From Halostagnicola sp. A56 (GTDB lineage Archaea; Halobacteriota; Halobacteria; Halobacteriales; Natrialbaceae), in assembly GCF_000691505.1 (NCBI RefSeq), contig NZ_JMIP02000014.1:547943-611942 (forward strand): 64,000 nt of DNA, read 5' to 3'. Below the pieces are notes generated by a model that had not been told where the DNA came from, did not search any database, and was given only the letters and a program-made list of their open reading frames with translations. Made by a program: the position numbers and the translations under genes. Numbering within the stretch: the first letter of the stretch is position 1; each line of letters begins with the position of its first letter. Shown piece after piece: positions 49,144 to 57,847 of this stretch.

Positions 49144-51750
49144 TTAGCGAAGAAATCCGAAGAGCTTGTAGTCGTGATCGGGGGTGTACCGCCGGAACAG
49201 GAGACTGTTCGTCAGCACCGACACCGACGAGAACGCCATTGCTGCTGCAGCGAGCACGGGCTGGAGGAGGCCGAGCGACGCTAACGGAATCATCGCCGTG
49301 TTGTAACCGAGCGCCCACACGAGGTTCTGTTTGATCTTCTGGAGTGTCGCGTCTGAGATTCGGATCGCCTTTACCACGTCGAGCGGGTCGTCTCGCATCA
49401 GCGTGACGTCTGCAGCTTCGATGGCGACGTCGGTGCCGGAGCCGATTGCTGTCCCGACGTGTGCGACCGCGAGTGCCGGAGCGTCGTTGACGCCGTCACC
49501 GACCATCATCGCCTGCCGGCCCTCGTCTTGAATACTGTCGACCGCGTTGGACTTGTCCTCAGGAAGGACTCCTGCGCGGACGTTCTTCGGGTCGATACCC
49601 ACCTGTTTAGCGACCGCACGGGCAGTTCGCTCGTTGTCGCCCGTAATCATCATCACGTCAACTCCCCGCTCCTGGAGTGCTGTGACAGCCTGCTTGGAGC
49701 TTTCCTTCACTGTGTCGGCGTCGGCGACCACACCCACGAGCTCCCCCTCGTAGGCGACCAGCATCGCCGTCTTCCCCTCGTTCTCGAGGCGTTCCATCGT
49801 CTCCTCAGCGGGAGAGGGGTCGATCCCGTTGTCCCGCAGCAGCTTGCGGTTGCCGACCAGCACCTCGCTGTCACCAATGACTGCTTTGATCCCGTGGCCC
49901 GGAACGTTCTCGAAGTCGTCAGGCTCAGTCACGTCCAGGCCGCGTTCTTCGGCCCCTTCGACGATTGCACGGGCGAGCGGGTGTTCGCTGCCGCTTTCAG
50001 CTATCGCCGCCAGTCGAAGCACATCATCCTCTGAGAGGCGCTCACGGGTGCTGAGCTGTCCACCATCTGGGGTCGGCTCGCCACCGTCAGTCACCACATT
50101 TCCATCGCTATCAAAGACGACCACGTCGGTGAGTTCCATTTCCCCTTCGGTGAGTGTGCCCGTCTTGTCGAAGACGACTGTATCGACGTCTTTCGCTCGT
50201 TCGAGGATGTCACCGCCCTTGAACAGGACGCCGTTCTGGGCACCAATCGTCGTCCCGACCATCGTCGCTGCGGGCGTCGCCAGCCCCAGCGCACAGGGAC
50301 AGGCGATGAGGATCGAGGACGCGAAGACAATTATCGCGAACTCGAAGACTGAAACGGTCCCACCGACCGGGGCCGGGCCGCCAGCAACCTGACCCCACAG
50401 CGGGAGCCAGTCGACGAAGCCAGCGAGAGCCTCGGGGAACAGGAACCAGACGACACCCCAGAGAAGGGCGTTCGCGATGACCGCAGGCACGAAGTACGCG
50501 GAGATGCGGTCGGCGAGATTCTGGATGTCGGGCTGGCGCGACTGGGCCTCCTTGACTGTCTGGACGATCTGTTGGAGGGCCGTGTCTTCTCCAACCTTCG
50601 TCGCCTCCACGACAAGGACGCCGTTCTCGTTAATCGTCGAGCCGACGACCTCATCGCCCTCCTCTTTCTCGACAGGCACAGATTCGCCAGTGACCATTGA
50701 CTCGTCGACGGCAGACTGACCGTCGACAACGACACCGTCTGTGGGAATCTTCTCACCTGGACGAATTTTCATCCGGTCACCAGTTGTGACCTCTTCAAGC
50801 GGAACTTCTTCTTCACTGCCGTCCTCGCGGACAATGGTCGCCGTTTCGGCTTCCATTTCGAGGAGCTTTCGGAGGGCCTCACCCGCTTGGCCCTTCGACC
50901 GAGCTTCGAGATAGTTACCCAACGTGATGAACACGAGGATGAGGGCTGCCGTGTCGAAATAAAGTCCACCTGCAATGAGTTCAGCAAGGACTGCCACAGA
51001 GTATAGATAGGCCGTTGTTGAACCGATCGCAATCAGCACGTCCATATTGGCGCGGCCGTTCTTCACGATCGCCTTGTACGAGTTCTTATAGAACGGCCAG
51101 CCGAGGATCGCCTGTACCGGCGTGGCGAGGAGGAACTCAACCCAGCCAAGTTCCACACCGAAGACGGCTTCAGGGACGATCGCGCCACCGAGCAGATAAT
51201 TGTCGATGAGGAAGAAGAGCAACGGTGCCGATAACACTGCCCCAAAGAGGGTCAACCTGAGTTGTTTCCGAGTTTCGGCTTGACGGGCGGCATCTCGTGC
51301 GTCCTGGCCCGACTCTTCGTCGGCACCATCTTCGCGGACGGGCGAGTAGCCAGCCTCCTCGATAGCATCGTACAGCGCACCAATAGATACTTCCGCAGGA
51401 TTGTAGGTGACCTGTGCTTCGTCGGTTGCGTAATTGACCTCCGCATTAACGACGCCCGGAATATTTTCAAGAGCGGTTTGGTTGGTCTCGGCGCAGTTGG
51501 CACAGGTCATATCGGAGATGGCAATCGTTACCGTCTCAGAGACTGCGCCGTACCCGGCCTCGTCGATCGCGTCGTAGATTTCTTTGAGCGATACCTCTTC
51601 AGGGTCGTAGGTGACGGAACCCTCGTCGGTGGCGAAGTTCGCATCCGCCTCCGATACCCCGTCGAGCGATTCGAGAGTGTCCTGGATCGTCGCCGAACAG
51701 TTGGCGCAGGACATTCCCGTGATATCAAGATGGATTGTTTGGCTTGTCAT
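49144..51750 (-). CDS. copA: Copper-exporting P-type ATPase CopA
   Basis: An 868-residue P1B-type ATPase. Two metal-binding HMA domains lie at the N-terminus, with GMSCANC (12-18) and DMTCANC (80-86). The TM metal site is [10 protein letters not shown], the phosphorylation loop is [11 protein letters not shown], the SEHPLARA His-Pro motif is present, and the hinge is [14 protein letters not shown]. It exports Cu(I) (possibly Ag(I)) from the cytoplasm. An imperfect palindrome TTTGGATTCCAAA is 75-87 bases upstream, next to a possible TATA (GTATAGTAG on minus). The regulator gene lies directly upstream on the same strand. Confidence 0.95.
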   Translation of the reverse strand: MTSQTIHLDITGMSCANCSATIQDTLESLDGVSEADANFATDEGSVTYDPEEVSLKEIYDAIDEAGYGAVSETVTIAISDMTCANCAETNQTALENIPGVVNAEVNYATDEAQVTYNPAEVSIGALYDAIEEAGYSPVREDGADEESGQDARDAARQAETRKQLRLTLFGAVLSAPLLFFLIDNYLLGGAIVPEAVFGVELGWVEFLLATPVQAILGWPFYKNSYKAIVKNGRANMDVLIAIGSTTAYLYSVAVLAELIAGGLYFDTAALILVFITLGNYLEARSKGQAGEALRKLLEMEAETATIVREDGSEEEVPLEEVTTGDRMKIRPGEKIPTDGVVVDGQSAVDESMVTGESVPVEKEEGDEVVGSTINENGVLVVEATKVGEDTALQQIVQTVKEAQSRQPDIQNLADRISAYFVPAVIANALLWGVVWFLFPEALAGFVDWLPLWGQVAGGPAPVGGTVSVFEFAIIVFASSILIACPCALGLATPAATMVGTTIGAQNGVLFKGGDILERAKDVDTVVFDKTGTLTEGEMELTDVVVFDSDGNVVTDGGEPTPDGGQLSTRERLSEDDVLRLAAIAESGSEHPLARAIVEGAEERGLDVTEPDDFENVPGHGIKAVIGDSEVLVGNRKLLRDNGIDPSPAEETMERLENEGKTAMLVAYEGELVGVVADADTVKESSKQAVTALQERGVDVMMITGDNERTARAVAKQVGIDPKNVRAGVLPEDKSNAVDSIQDEGRQAMMVGDGVNDAPALAVAHVGTAIGSGTDVAIEAADVTLMRDDPLDVVKAIRISDATLQKIKQNLVWALGYNTAMIPLASLGLLQPVLAAAAMAFSSVSVLTNSLLFRRYTPDHDYKLFGFLR

Positions 51751-51824
51751 GCTTGTTCTACTATACGGGGTCTAGGTTTAGGCGATTTACTGCTTCGAGA
51801 GGCGGGGTTTCGACTGCAGGAAAA

Positions 51825-51837
51825 TTTGGATTCCAAA
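51825..51837 (-). promoter_or_regulatory. Candidate copper operator upstream of copA
   Basis: TTTGGATTCCAAA is an imperfect palindrome (arms TTTGG/CCAAA) in the 94-base spacer before copA. An 11-base core TTGGATTCyAA also occurs upstream of the HMA chaperone gene. It is a likely site for the adjacent Lrp-TRASH regulator. Shared occurrence is seen in the sequence; binding is inferred. Confidence 0.5.
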
Positions 51838-51844
51838 GACAGCG

Positions 51845-52435
51845 TTACGCTCCCTCTTCGAGTCGCTGATACCGATCGTCGAACCGTGTGAGACAGGACG
51901 GACAACAGAAGTGATAGATCTCTCCGTCGATTCTCGTCGTTTCACCTTGATTATCAACGGTATTGTTACATTCAGCACAGGTGAGTGCAAATTCGACGCC
52001 ATCAACGGACGGCGTCCATTCAAGCTCGTCAATTAGCGTGACGGTGTAATCTGCTACATCGATCTCGTTAAAGAGTCCATCTACCCACTGACGTACGTTC
52101 TGGGCTTCAACACGGGCATAGAACCAAAGATCTCCTTCGGAGGTCGTGAAGACGTGTTCAACGCCATCTGACTCTCGAGCCCGCTCGCGGGCGGCCTCCA
52201 ACGACGCTGAGCCGATTTCGGCCTGAATAAATACCGGTACACCAGCTCGGAGATGAGCCCGGTTGACGTCAATCGTGAAGTTGTTAATGATGCCAGCTTC
52301 CTGTAATCGCTTTACCCGGTCAGACACGGCTGGCCCCGACAAGTCGACCTCCTCGCCAATATCGCTGAACGGGCGGCGGGCGTCATCAGCGAGTAACGAG
52401 AGGATTTCTAAGTCGGTTTCATCCAAATTGCGCAT
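51845..52435 (-). CDS. Lrp/AsnC regulator with TRASH metal-binding domain (copper sensor)
   Basis: A 196-residue regulator. The N-terminal HTH is of Lrp type (DETDLEILSLLADDARRPFS, then DLSGPAVSDRVKRLQEAGII), a RAM-like middle follows (VPVFIQAEIGSASLEAARER), and the C-terminus holds a TRASH domain with LTCAECNNTV and YHFCCPSCLTRFDDRY, Cys residues that bind metal. The same architecture is known from Halobacterium VNG1179C, which controls a copper ATPase. It is transcribed toward copA and divergent from the HMA gene, placing it to control both. The ATG before RNLDETDLE is preferred over an upstream start. Confidence 0.92.
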   Translation of the reverse strand: MRNLDETDLEILSLLADDARRPFSDIGEEVDLSGPAVSDRVKRLQEAGIINNFTIDVNRAHLRAGVPVFIQAEIGSASLEAARERARESDGVEHVFTTSEGDLWFYARVEAQNVRQWVDGLFNEIDVADYTVTLIDELEWTPSVDGVEFALTCAECNNTVDNQGETTRIDGEIYHFCCPSCLTRFDDRYQRLEEGA

Positions 52436-52514
52436 ACGACCGCTTCGTCTCGCAGGATACATTATTGTTGCCCACAACACACCTTCGAAATCGGTGATCC
52501 AGGGCTGCGACAAC

Positions 52515-52527
52515 ATTGGATTCTAAG
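52515..52527 (+). promoter_or_regulatory. Candidate copper operator upstream of the HMA chaperone
   Basis: ATTGGATTCTAAG matches 10 of 13 positions of the copA-side palindrome TTTGGATTCCAAA, including an unbroken TTGGATTC. It ends 36 bases before the chaperone ATG, in the divergent spacer with the Lrp-TRASH gene. Confidence 0.5.
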
Positions 52528-52563
52528 CAGAAAACCACATAGAATACTCGCCCCTATCTACGA

Positions 52564-52767
52564 ATGGATATGACTCAGACAATCACCGTCGAAGGAATGA
52601 CCTGTGAACATTGCGAGCAGACCGTCGAAGAGGCACTCGAAGAAGTTGAGGGGGTTACGTCTGCTACTGCGGATCGTGACTCAGAATCCGCGACGGTCGA
52701 GGGGTCCGCTGAACGGGATGAGCTTGTGACTGTGGTCGAAGACGCTGGATACGATGCCTCTGCGTAA
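52564..52767 (+). CDS. HMA-domain copper chaperone
   Basis: A 67-residue protein that is a single heavy-metal-associated domain: ITVEGMTCEHCEQTVEEALE with the copper-binding CxxC at Cys14/Cys17, and a closing helix LVTVVEDAGYDASA. It carries Cu(I) to CopA in the cytoplasm. The start could be the first or the third codon (MDMTQT). The copper operator candidate lies upstream. The aconitase gene follows 71 bases later on the same strand. Confidence 0.9.
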   Translation: MDMTQTITVEGMTCEHCEQTVEEALEEVEGVTSATADRDSESATVEGSAERDELVTVVEDAGYDASA

Positions 52768-52788
52768 CAAATCCCGATTCTCGTCGAA

Positions 52789-52799
52789 TCGGATTCGGA
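52789..52799 (+). promoter_or_regulatory. Weak match to the copper operator upstream of aconitase
   Basis: TCGGATTCGGA matches 8 of 11 positions of TTGGATTCyAA and ends 39 bases before the aconitase ATG, almost the same spacing as at the HMA gene (37 bases from its 11-base core). The match is weak and could be chance. Confidence 0.25.
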
Positions 52800-52838
52800 G
52801 AGGGATTGATACGACTGCCAATCCCAGGTGTAGATACT

Positions 52839-55622
52839 ATGACTGATACACTTCCGTTCGATGCCGTCCGCGAGCTCGACGTCGACGGGACGACGTACAA
52901 GATGGCCGATCTTCGAGCACTCGAAGAGCAGGGGCTCTGTGACCTCGACACGCTCCCTGTGAGCATCCGTATTCTGCTTGAGTCGGTGCTCCGGAACGCC
53001 GACGGCGAAACTGTTACTGCAGCGGATGTCAAGAATGCTGCTGGCTGGAAGCCAGACGTACCGGACGCAGAGGTTCCGTTCTCTCCATCACGAGTCGTCC
53101 TACAGGATCTCACTGGCGTGCCCGCAGTTGTCGACCTGGCGGCCCTTCGATCCGAAGTCGACCGCAAAGATCGGGACCCGACCCTGGTCGAACCAGAGAT
53201 CCCTATTGATCTCGTAATCGACCACAGCGTCCAAGTCGACTACTTCGACTCCGAGGACGCCTACGAGAAGAACGTCGAACTGGAGTACGAGCGCAACGCC
53301 GAACGGTATCGCGCGATCAAGTGGGCGCAGAACGCCTTCGAGAACTTCAACGTCGTCCCGCCGGGGACCGGCATCGTCCACCAGGTGAATCTCGAGCATC
53401 TGGGCCGGGTCGTCCACGCCCGCGAGCGAGACGGTGAGAAATGGCTCCTGCCGGACACACTCGTCGGCACGGACAGCCACACCCCAATGATCGGTGGCAT
53501 CGGTGTGGTCGGCTGGGGCGTCGGCGGCATTGAAGCGGAAGCGGCAATGCTCGGTCAGCCGGTCACGATGAAACTTCCCGAGGTCGTCGGCGTCCGCCTC
53601 GAAGGCGAATTACCCGAGGGCGCGACGGCGACGGATCTCGTGCTCCACATCACCGAACGGCTCCGCGAGGTCGGCGTCGTCGACCGGTTCGTCGAATTCT
53701 TCGGTCCTGGTGTGGAGAATCTCACAGTCCCCGACCGGGCCACGATCGCCAATATGGCGCCCGAACAGGGCTCGACGATCAGTATGTTCCCGGTCGACGA
53801 GCAGACGCTCGAGTATCTCGAACTCACCGGGCGTGACCCCGCCCACATCGACCTTGTTCGCGAGTACCTCGAAGCGCAAGGGCTATTCGGAGAACAGGAA
53901 CCGGAATACACCGAGGTGGTCGAGTTCGATCTTTCGACTGTTGAGCCGAGTCTCGCCGGACATAAGCGGCCACAGGACCGGATTCCGATGGGGGACGTGA
54001 AACAGAGCTTCCGGGGACTTCTCCACGGGGAGTTCGAAGACGACCTCGATGATGTCGACGAAGACGCCCTACAGCGGTGGCTCGGCGAAGGTGATGCAGC
54101 TGGTGCGGAGACCGACGGCGGTGTTCAGGTCGAACCCGAATCGGAACTGCACCCGTTAACCAAACGCGTTGAGGTCGACCTCGACGGTGAGACAGTGGAA
54201 ATTGGACACGGAGACGTCCTCGTCAGCGCCATCACGAGCTGTACGAACACTTCGAACCCGTCGGTGATGATCGCTGCTGGTCTGCTTGCCCAGAACGCCG
54301 TCGAGAAAGGTTTAGATGTCCCGCCGTACGTCAAGACGAGTCTCGCACCCGGCAGTCGCGTCGTCACGCAGTACCTCGAGGAATCGGGCCTGCTTCCGTA
54401 TCTCGAAGAGCTCGGGTACGCGGTCGTCGGCTACGGCTGTACCACTTGTATCGGGAACGCCGGACCACTTCCCGATCCCATCGAGCAAGCGATCGACGAC
54501 CACGACCTCTGGACGACGAGCGTCCTCTCCGGAAATCGGAACTTCGAGGCGCGTATTCACCCGAAGATCCGCGCGAACTACCTCGCGAGCCCGCCGCTCG
54601 TCGTCGCCTACGGCCTCGCAGGGCGGATGGACGTCGACCTCGAGAACGAGCCGCTAGGCACCGACGAGGAGGGGGGATCGGTGTATCTGGCGGACATCTG
54701 GCCCGACGCAGCGGACGTGCAGGCAGCAATCCACGAGAACGTCTCTCCTGAGATGTTCGAGGAGAAGTATGCCTCTGTGTTCGAGGGTGACGAGCGGTGG
54801 GCTGCTCTCGACGCGCCCACAGGTGACGTCTACGAGTGGGACGACGACTCGACATACATCCGAGAGCCGCCGTTCTTCCAGGACTTCCCCCTCGAAAAAC
54901 CCGGCGTCGCCGATATTGAGGATGCACGCTGCCTGCTGACACTCGGCGATACCGTTACGACCGACCACATCAGCCCTGCTGGCCCCTTCGGATCTGACCT
55001 CCCTGCCGGCCAGTGGCTGCTCGATAACGGCGTTGAGCCGCACGAGTTCAACACCTACGGCGCGCGCCGGGGCAACCACGAGGTGATGATGCGGGGAACG
55101 TTCGCCAATGTCCGCATCGAGAACGAGATGCTCGACGATGTCGAGGGTGGCTATACGATCCACCACCCAACCGACGAGCAGACGACCGTGTTCGAAGCCA
55201 GCCAGCGCTACCGCGAGGAGGGAGTCCCGCTCGTCGTGATGGCAGGCGAAGAGTTCGGTACCGGCTCCAGCCGGGACTGGGCGGCGAAAGGAACGGACCT
55301 ACTCGGTGTTCGCGCAACCATCGCCGAGAGTTACGAGCGCATCTACCGCGACAACCTCGTCGGCATGGGTGTGCTCCCCCTGCAGTTCGATGATGGCGAC
55401 TCGTGGGAATCTCTCGGTCTGGATGGGTCTGAGATCTTCACGATCCACGGCCTCGATGACGGGCTCGATGTGATGGACGAACTGACCGTTATCGCCGAGC
55501 GCGCGGACGGGTCGACTGTCGAGTTCCCGGTCACAGCACAGGTCGGCACGCCGGCCGCCGTGACCTATATCGAACACGGCGGCATCCTCCACTACGTCCT
55601 TAGACGGCTCCTCATGCGATAA
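52839..55622 (+). CDS. acnA: Aconitate hydratase, AcnA/IRP1 type
   Basis: A 927-residue aconitase of the long bacterial AcnA/IRP1 class. It isomerises citrate and isocitrate through a 4Fe-4S cluster. Family blocks are FNVVPPGTGIVHQVNLEHLG, DTLVGTDSHTPMIGGIGVVG, the cluster Cys in SAITSCTNTSNPSVM and GYGCTTCIGNAGPLP, and FGTGSSRDWAAKGTDLLGVR near the end. An acidic insert lies near residue 400 (DDLDDVDEDAL). The start before TDTLPFDAVREL is preferred over an ATG 33 bases upstream. Its place between a copper chaperone and a CBS protein, not near other TCA genes, is notable. Confidence 0.94.
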   Translation: MTDTLPFDAVRELDVDGTTYKMADLRALEEQGLCDLDTLPVSIRILLESVLRNADGETVTAADVKNAAGWKPDVPDAEVPFSPSRVVLQDLTGVPAVVDLAALRSEVDRKDRDPTLVEPEIPIDLVIDHSVQVDYFDSEDAYEKNVELEYERNAERYRAIKWAQNAFENFNVVPPGTGIVHQVNLEHLGRVVHARERDGEKWLLPDTLVGTDSHTPMIGGIGVVGWGVGGIEAEAAMLGQPVTMKLPEVVGVRLEGELPEGATATDLVLHITERLREVGVVDRFVEFFGPGVENLTVPDRATIANMAPEQGSTISMFPVDEQTLEYLELTGRDPAHIDLVREYLEAQGLFGEQEPEYTEVVEFDLSTVEPSLAGHKRPQDRIPMGDVKQSFRGLLHGEFEDDLDDVDEDALQRWLGEGDAAGAETDGGVQVEPESELHPLTKRVEVDLDGETVEIGHGDVLVSAITSCTNTSNPSVMIAAGLLAQNAVEKGLDVPPYVKTSLAPGSRVVTQYLEESGLLPYLEELGYAVVGYGCTTCIGNAGPLPDPIEQAIDDHDLWTTSVLSGNRNFEARIHPKIRANYLASPPLVVAYGLAGRMDVDLENEPLGTDEEGGSVYLADIWPDAADVQAAIHENVSPEMFEEKYASVFEGDERWAALDAPTGDVYEWDDDSTYIREPPFFQDFPLEKPGVADIEDARCLLTLGDTVTTDHISPAGPFGSDLPAGQWLLDNGVEPHEFNTYGARRGNHEVMMRGTFANVRIENEMLDDVEGGYTIHHPTDEQTTVFEASQRYREEGVPLVVMAGEEFGTGSSRDWAAKGTDLLGVRATIAESYERIYRDNLVGMGVLPLQFDDGDSWESLGLDGSEIFTIHGLDDGLDVMDELTVIAERADGSTVEFPVTAQVGTPAAVTYIEHGGILHYVLRRLLMR

Positions 55623-55690
55623 TCTCTCTCAACTGACTCTATTTCTGGAAGCACAAGCAACACGAAAAACTTTGAGTCCAAATTAGCGTT

Positions 55691-56191
55691 TCAATCGTGC
55701 GTAGACTCTGTTCGGATGATGCCCGCTACGTTATCCATCTGAGCTGAAACGTGTGCGCTCTCACCAGCAACATGCGTAATTAAATCGTCCAGAGTGATCA
55801 TCCCGATAACGCTCCCGTCTTCAACAACCGGGACGTGTCGAGCACCCGCTTCGTTCATTTGTCTCAGGACTTTTGGAATCTCAGCATCTGCTGGCACAGT
55901 AAGTGGGTCACGCGTCATCACGTCAGCAGCTCGTACGTCGTCTCCACTCGTCTCGGCTGTGAGCACACTTAACTCGCTTTCCTCGGTGAGCAGGTTAGCA
56001 ATCAGGTCTCGATCGGTGATGATACCAGAGATCTGATCGGATTCTTCGACGACCACGTACCTGGCACACCGCGATTGGGAGATCATCGTGTGAGCGATCT
56101 CGGCAACCGTGGCGTCAGGCGTGACACGGGCGACCGACTCATCAGCAATACGACCAATATCCATCCGGAGGTCAGTTGGTCTGGTACCCAT
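55691..56191 (-). CDS. CBS-pair domain protein
   Basis: A 166-residue protein of two CBS motifs, about residues 10-68 (VTPDATVAEIAHTMISQSRC and GIITDRDLIANLL) and 85-145 (MTRDPLTVPADAEIPKVLRQ and GMITLDDLITHVAG). CBS pairs bind adenosine nucleotides and sense energy state or ionic strength. The C-terminal 20 residues (QMDNVAGIIRTES) are helical. It is convergent with aconitase; the target is unknown. Confidence 0.88.
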   Translation of the reverse strand: MGTRPTDLRMDIGRIADESVARVTPDATVAEIAHTMISQSRCARYVVVEESDQISGIITDRDLIANLLTEESELSVLTAETSGDDVRAADVMTRDPLTVPADAEIPKVLRQMNEAGARHVPVVEDGSVIGMITLDDLITHVAGESAHVSAQMDNVAGIIRTESTHD

Positions 56192-56415
56192 GCTAATCAG
56201 TACGACTCATAACAGGAAATAGCTTAGCATCAGCTGGTCGTCATAGAAATCCTCCACTCTTCAACCGTGAGAGACGACAATCTCCAAACTTTGTGAAGTT
56301 ACAAAAGCACAGTGATTCGGCTTGTACAGAGAAGCAGAGGTGGCACGGACCGGCCGCCAGCCGAGGCAATCAGAAGGTGAAATTATTTGCAATGGGGAAT
56401 CATACCTATTCGTAG

Positions 56416-57360
56416 ATGAGTCAGCGAATGAATCCCCAGATGGCAACGGTTATCGAAGAACTGGAAGACAACGGTATCCCGGACTGGCATTCGATGTCGA
56501 TTCCGTGTGCCCGGCGGATTGAAGACGAGGTCTTCTCTCGTGGTGTAGGGATCGACCTAGATTTAGTCCGTGATTTCGAGATTGAGGGTGACGAAGTCGC
56601 AATTCCGATACGGGTATATCGGCCGGAGGTGGAGCATCCACCCGTTCTCGTCTTTTGCCACGGCGGCGGATGGACGCTCGGTACACTCGATTCTGCGGAC
56701 AACATCTGTCGTGAACTCGCCAGTCGAACTGGCTGCCTGGTTATCTCGGTCGATTATCGCCTTGCGCCGGAACACCCGTTCCCTGCGGCCCTCAACGATG
56801 TCTCCACAGCTCTGCGGTGGGCAGCAGAGTACGCAGACAAGTTAGGTGCTGATTCGAGCAGTATTGGCGTGGCTGGGACGAGTGCTGGAGGGAACCTTGC
56901 AGCTGCAGTGGCTCTCCGGGCTCGGGAAACGGGACCAAGCCTATCAGGGCAGTTCCTGCTCTATCCGATCACGGGCACTGTCCGCGAGACGGATTCATAC
57001 GTTCAGCACAGCGATCAGCCCCTACTTACCCGTCGCGATATGGAGTGGTTCTGGGATCAGTACCTCGATGATCCCGTCCACAAACGGAATCCACTCGCAG
57101 CAGTTCGTCGAGCATCAGACCCCTCTGGCGTTGCTCCCGCAGTCGTATTGACCGCCGGCTTAGACGTACTTCGGGATGACGGTGTTGAGTATGTAGAACA
57201 ACTCGAAGCAAACGGTATCCCGACAGCTCACGACCACTATCCGTCGCTTGCGCACGGCTTTTTGAGCCTCACAGACGAAGTCGATAGGGCCAACGAAGCG
57301 ATGAGCCGATTAGCGGACCATATTCAGTCGCGACTGAATCCGACAACCCGTACGGAGTGA
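56416..57360 (+). CDS. Alpha/beta hydrolase, HSL (lipase/esterase) family
   Basis: A 314-residue hormone-sensitive-lipase-type esterase. The oxyanion motif is VLVFCHGGGWTLGTLDSADN, the nucleophile elbow is VAGTSAGGNLAAAVAL, the acid region is VLTAGLDVLRDDGVEYVEQL, and the His is in PSLAHGFLSL. The N-terminal cap is about 60 residues. It cleaves short acyl esters; natural substrates are unknown. It is the last intact gene before the decayed stretch. Confidence 0.88.
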   Translation: MSQRMNPQMATVIEELEDNGIPDWHSMSIPCARRIEDEVFSRGVGIDLDLVRDFEIEGDEVAIPIRVYRPEVEHPPVLVFCHGGGWTLGTLDSADNICRELASRTGCLVISVDYRLAPEHPFPAALNDVSTALRWAAEYADKLGADSSSIGVAGTSAGGNLAAAVALRARETGPSLSGQFLLYPITGTVRETDSYVQHSDQPLLTRRDMEWFWDQYLDDPVHKRNPLAAVRRASDPSGVAPAVVLTAGLDVLRDDGVEYVEQLEANGIPTAHDHYPSLAHGFLSLTDEVDRANEAMSRLADHIQSRLNPTTRTE

Positions 57361-57847
57361 AGTGATCATGAGAGCCTGATCAATTCCCGAATCGCTCCGT
57401 GTGCTTGCAGTACTGTTGAGAGTGTGGGTTTTCGTATTCTTTCCGACTTGGGGATGGTTGGCGTAAAGCAGGCGGTTCCCCTCTCAGCGCGGCGGTGTGC
57501 CGATCTCCTTGAGTGGTGTTTTGGTTGTTCGGGTCCCGTTCTTGGCCGCCTTTATCGCCTTTAGCAGACCGGTTGTTCGCTGAAGTCATGACTATTATCA
57601 TTGAATAGGTGTTGAACACTCTCACGAAGCGATTTGGAACTGAGAACATTGGCTGGCTGCAGCAGCGCGACTCGCCGACGATAACGCCGTCTCAGGTCGC
57701 GGTTGACGAAATCGTGAAATCGCGACGTCACCGGTCTTCACGACGACGGCATTGAGAGTGGAAATCACCGGATTGATCCGCCAACACCTGTCGATCACAA
57801 CAGAATCGATTGGAATGGGATGTTACAGAGTTAGGCCTTAGAATGAA
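57361..57847. other. Gene-free stretch with a probable transposase relic
   Basis: This 487-base stretch has lower GC and no intact gene. A minus-strand frame of about 69 codons (57380-57586) is Asn/Gln/Arg-rich and matches no family. A short plus-strand segment at 57609-57755 resembles part of an IS6-like transposase. No clear terminal inverted repeats were found. Confidence 0.4.
57609..57755 (+). pseudogene. Possible IS6-type transposase remnant
   Basis: A 48-codon frame from GTG reads VLNTLTKRFGTENIGWLQQR and then PTITPSQVAVDEIVKS. The P-x-x-V-A-V-D-E run is like the first catalytic Asp region of haloarchaeal IS6-family transposases, where W-V-H-x10-P-x-x-V-A-V-D-E is typical. The rest of the transposase, including the further catalytic Asp and Glu, is absent. 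It is weak evidence of an old insertion. Confidence 0.3.
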
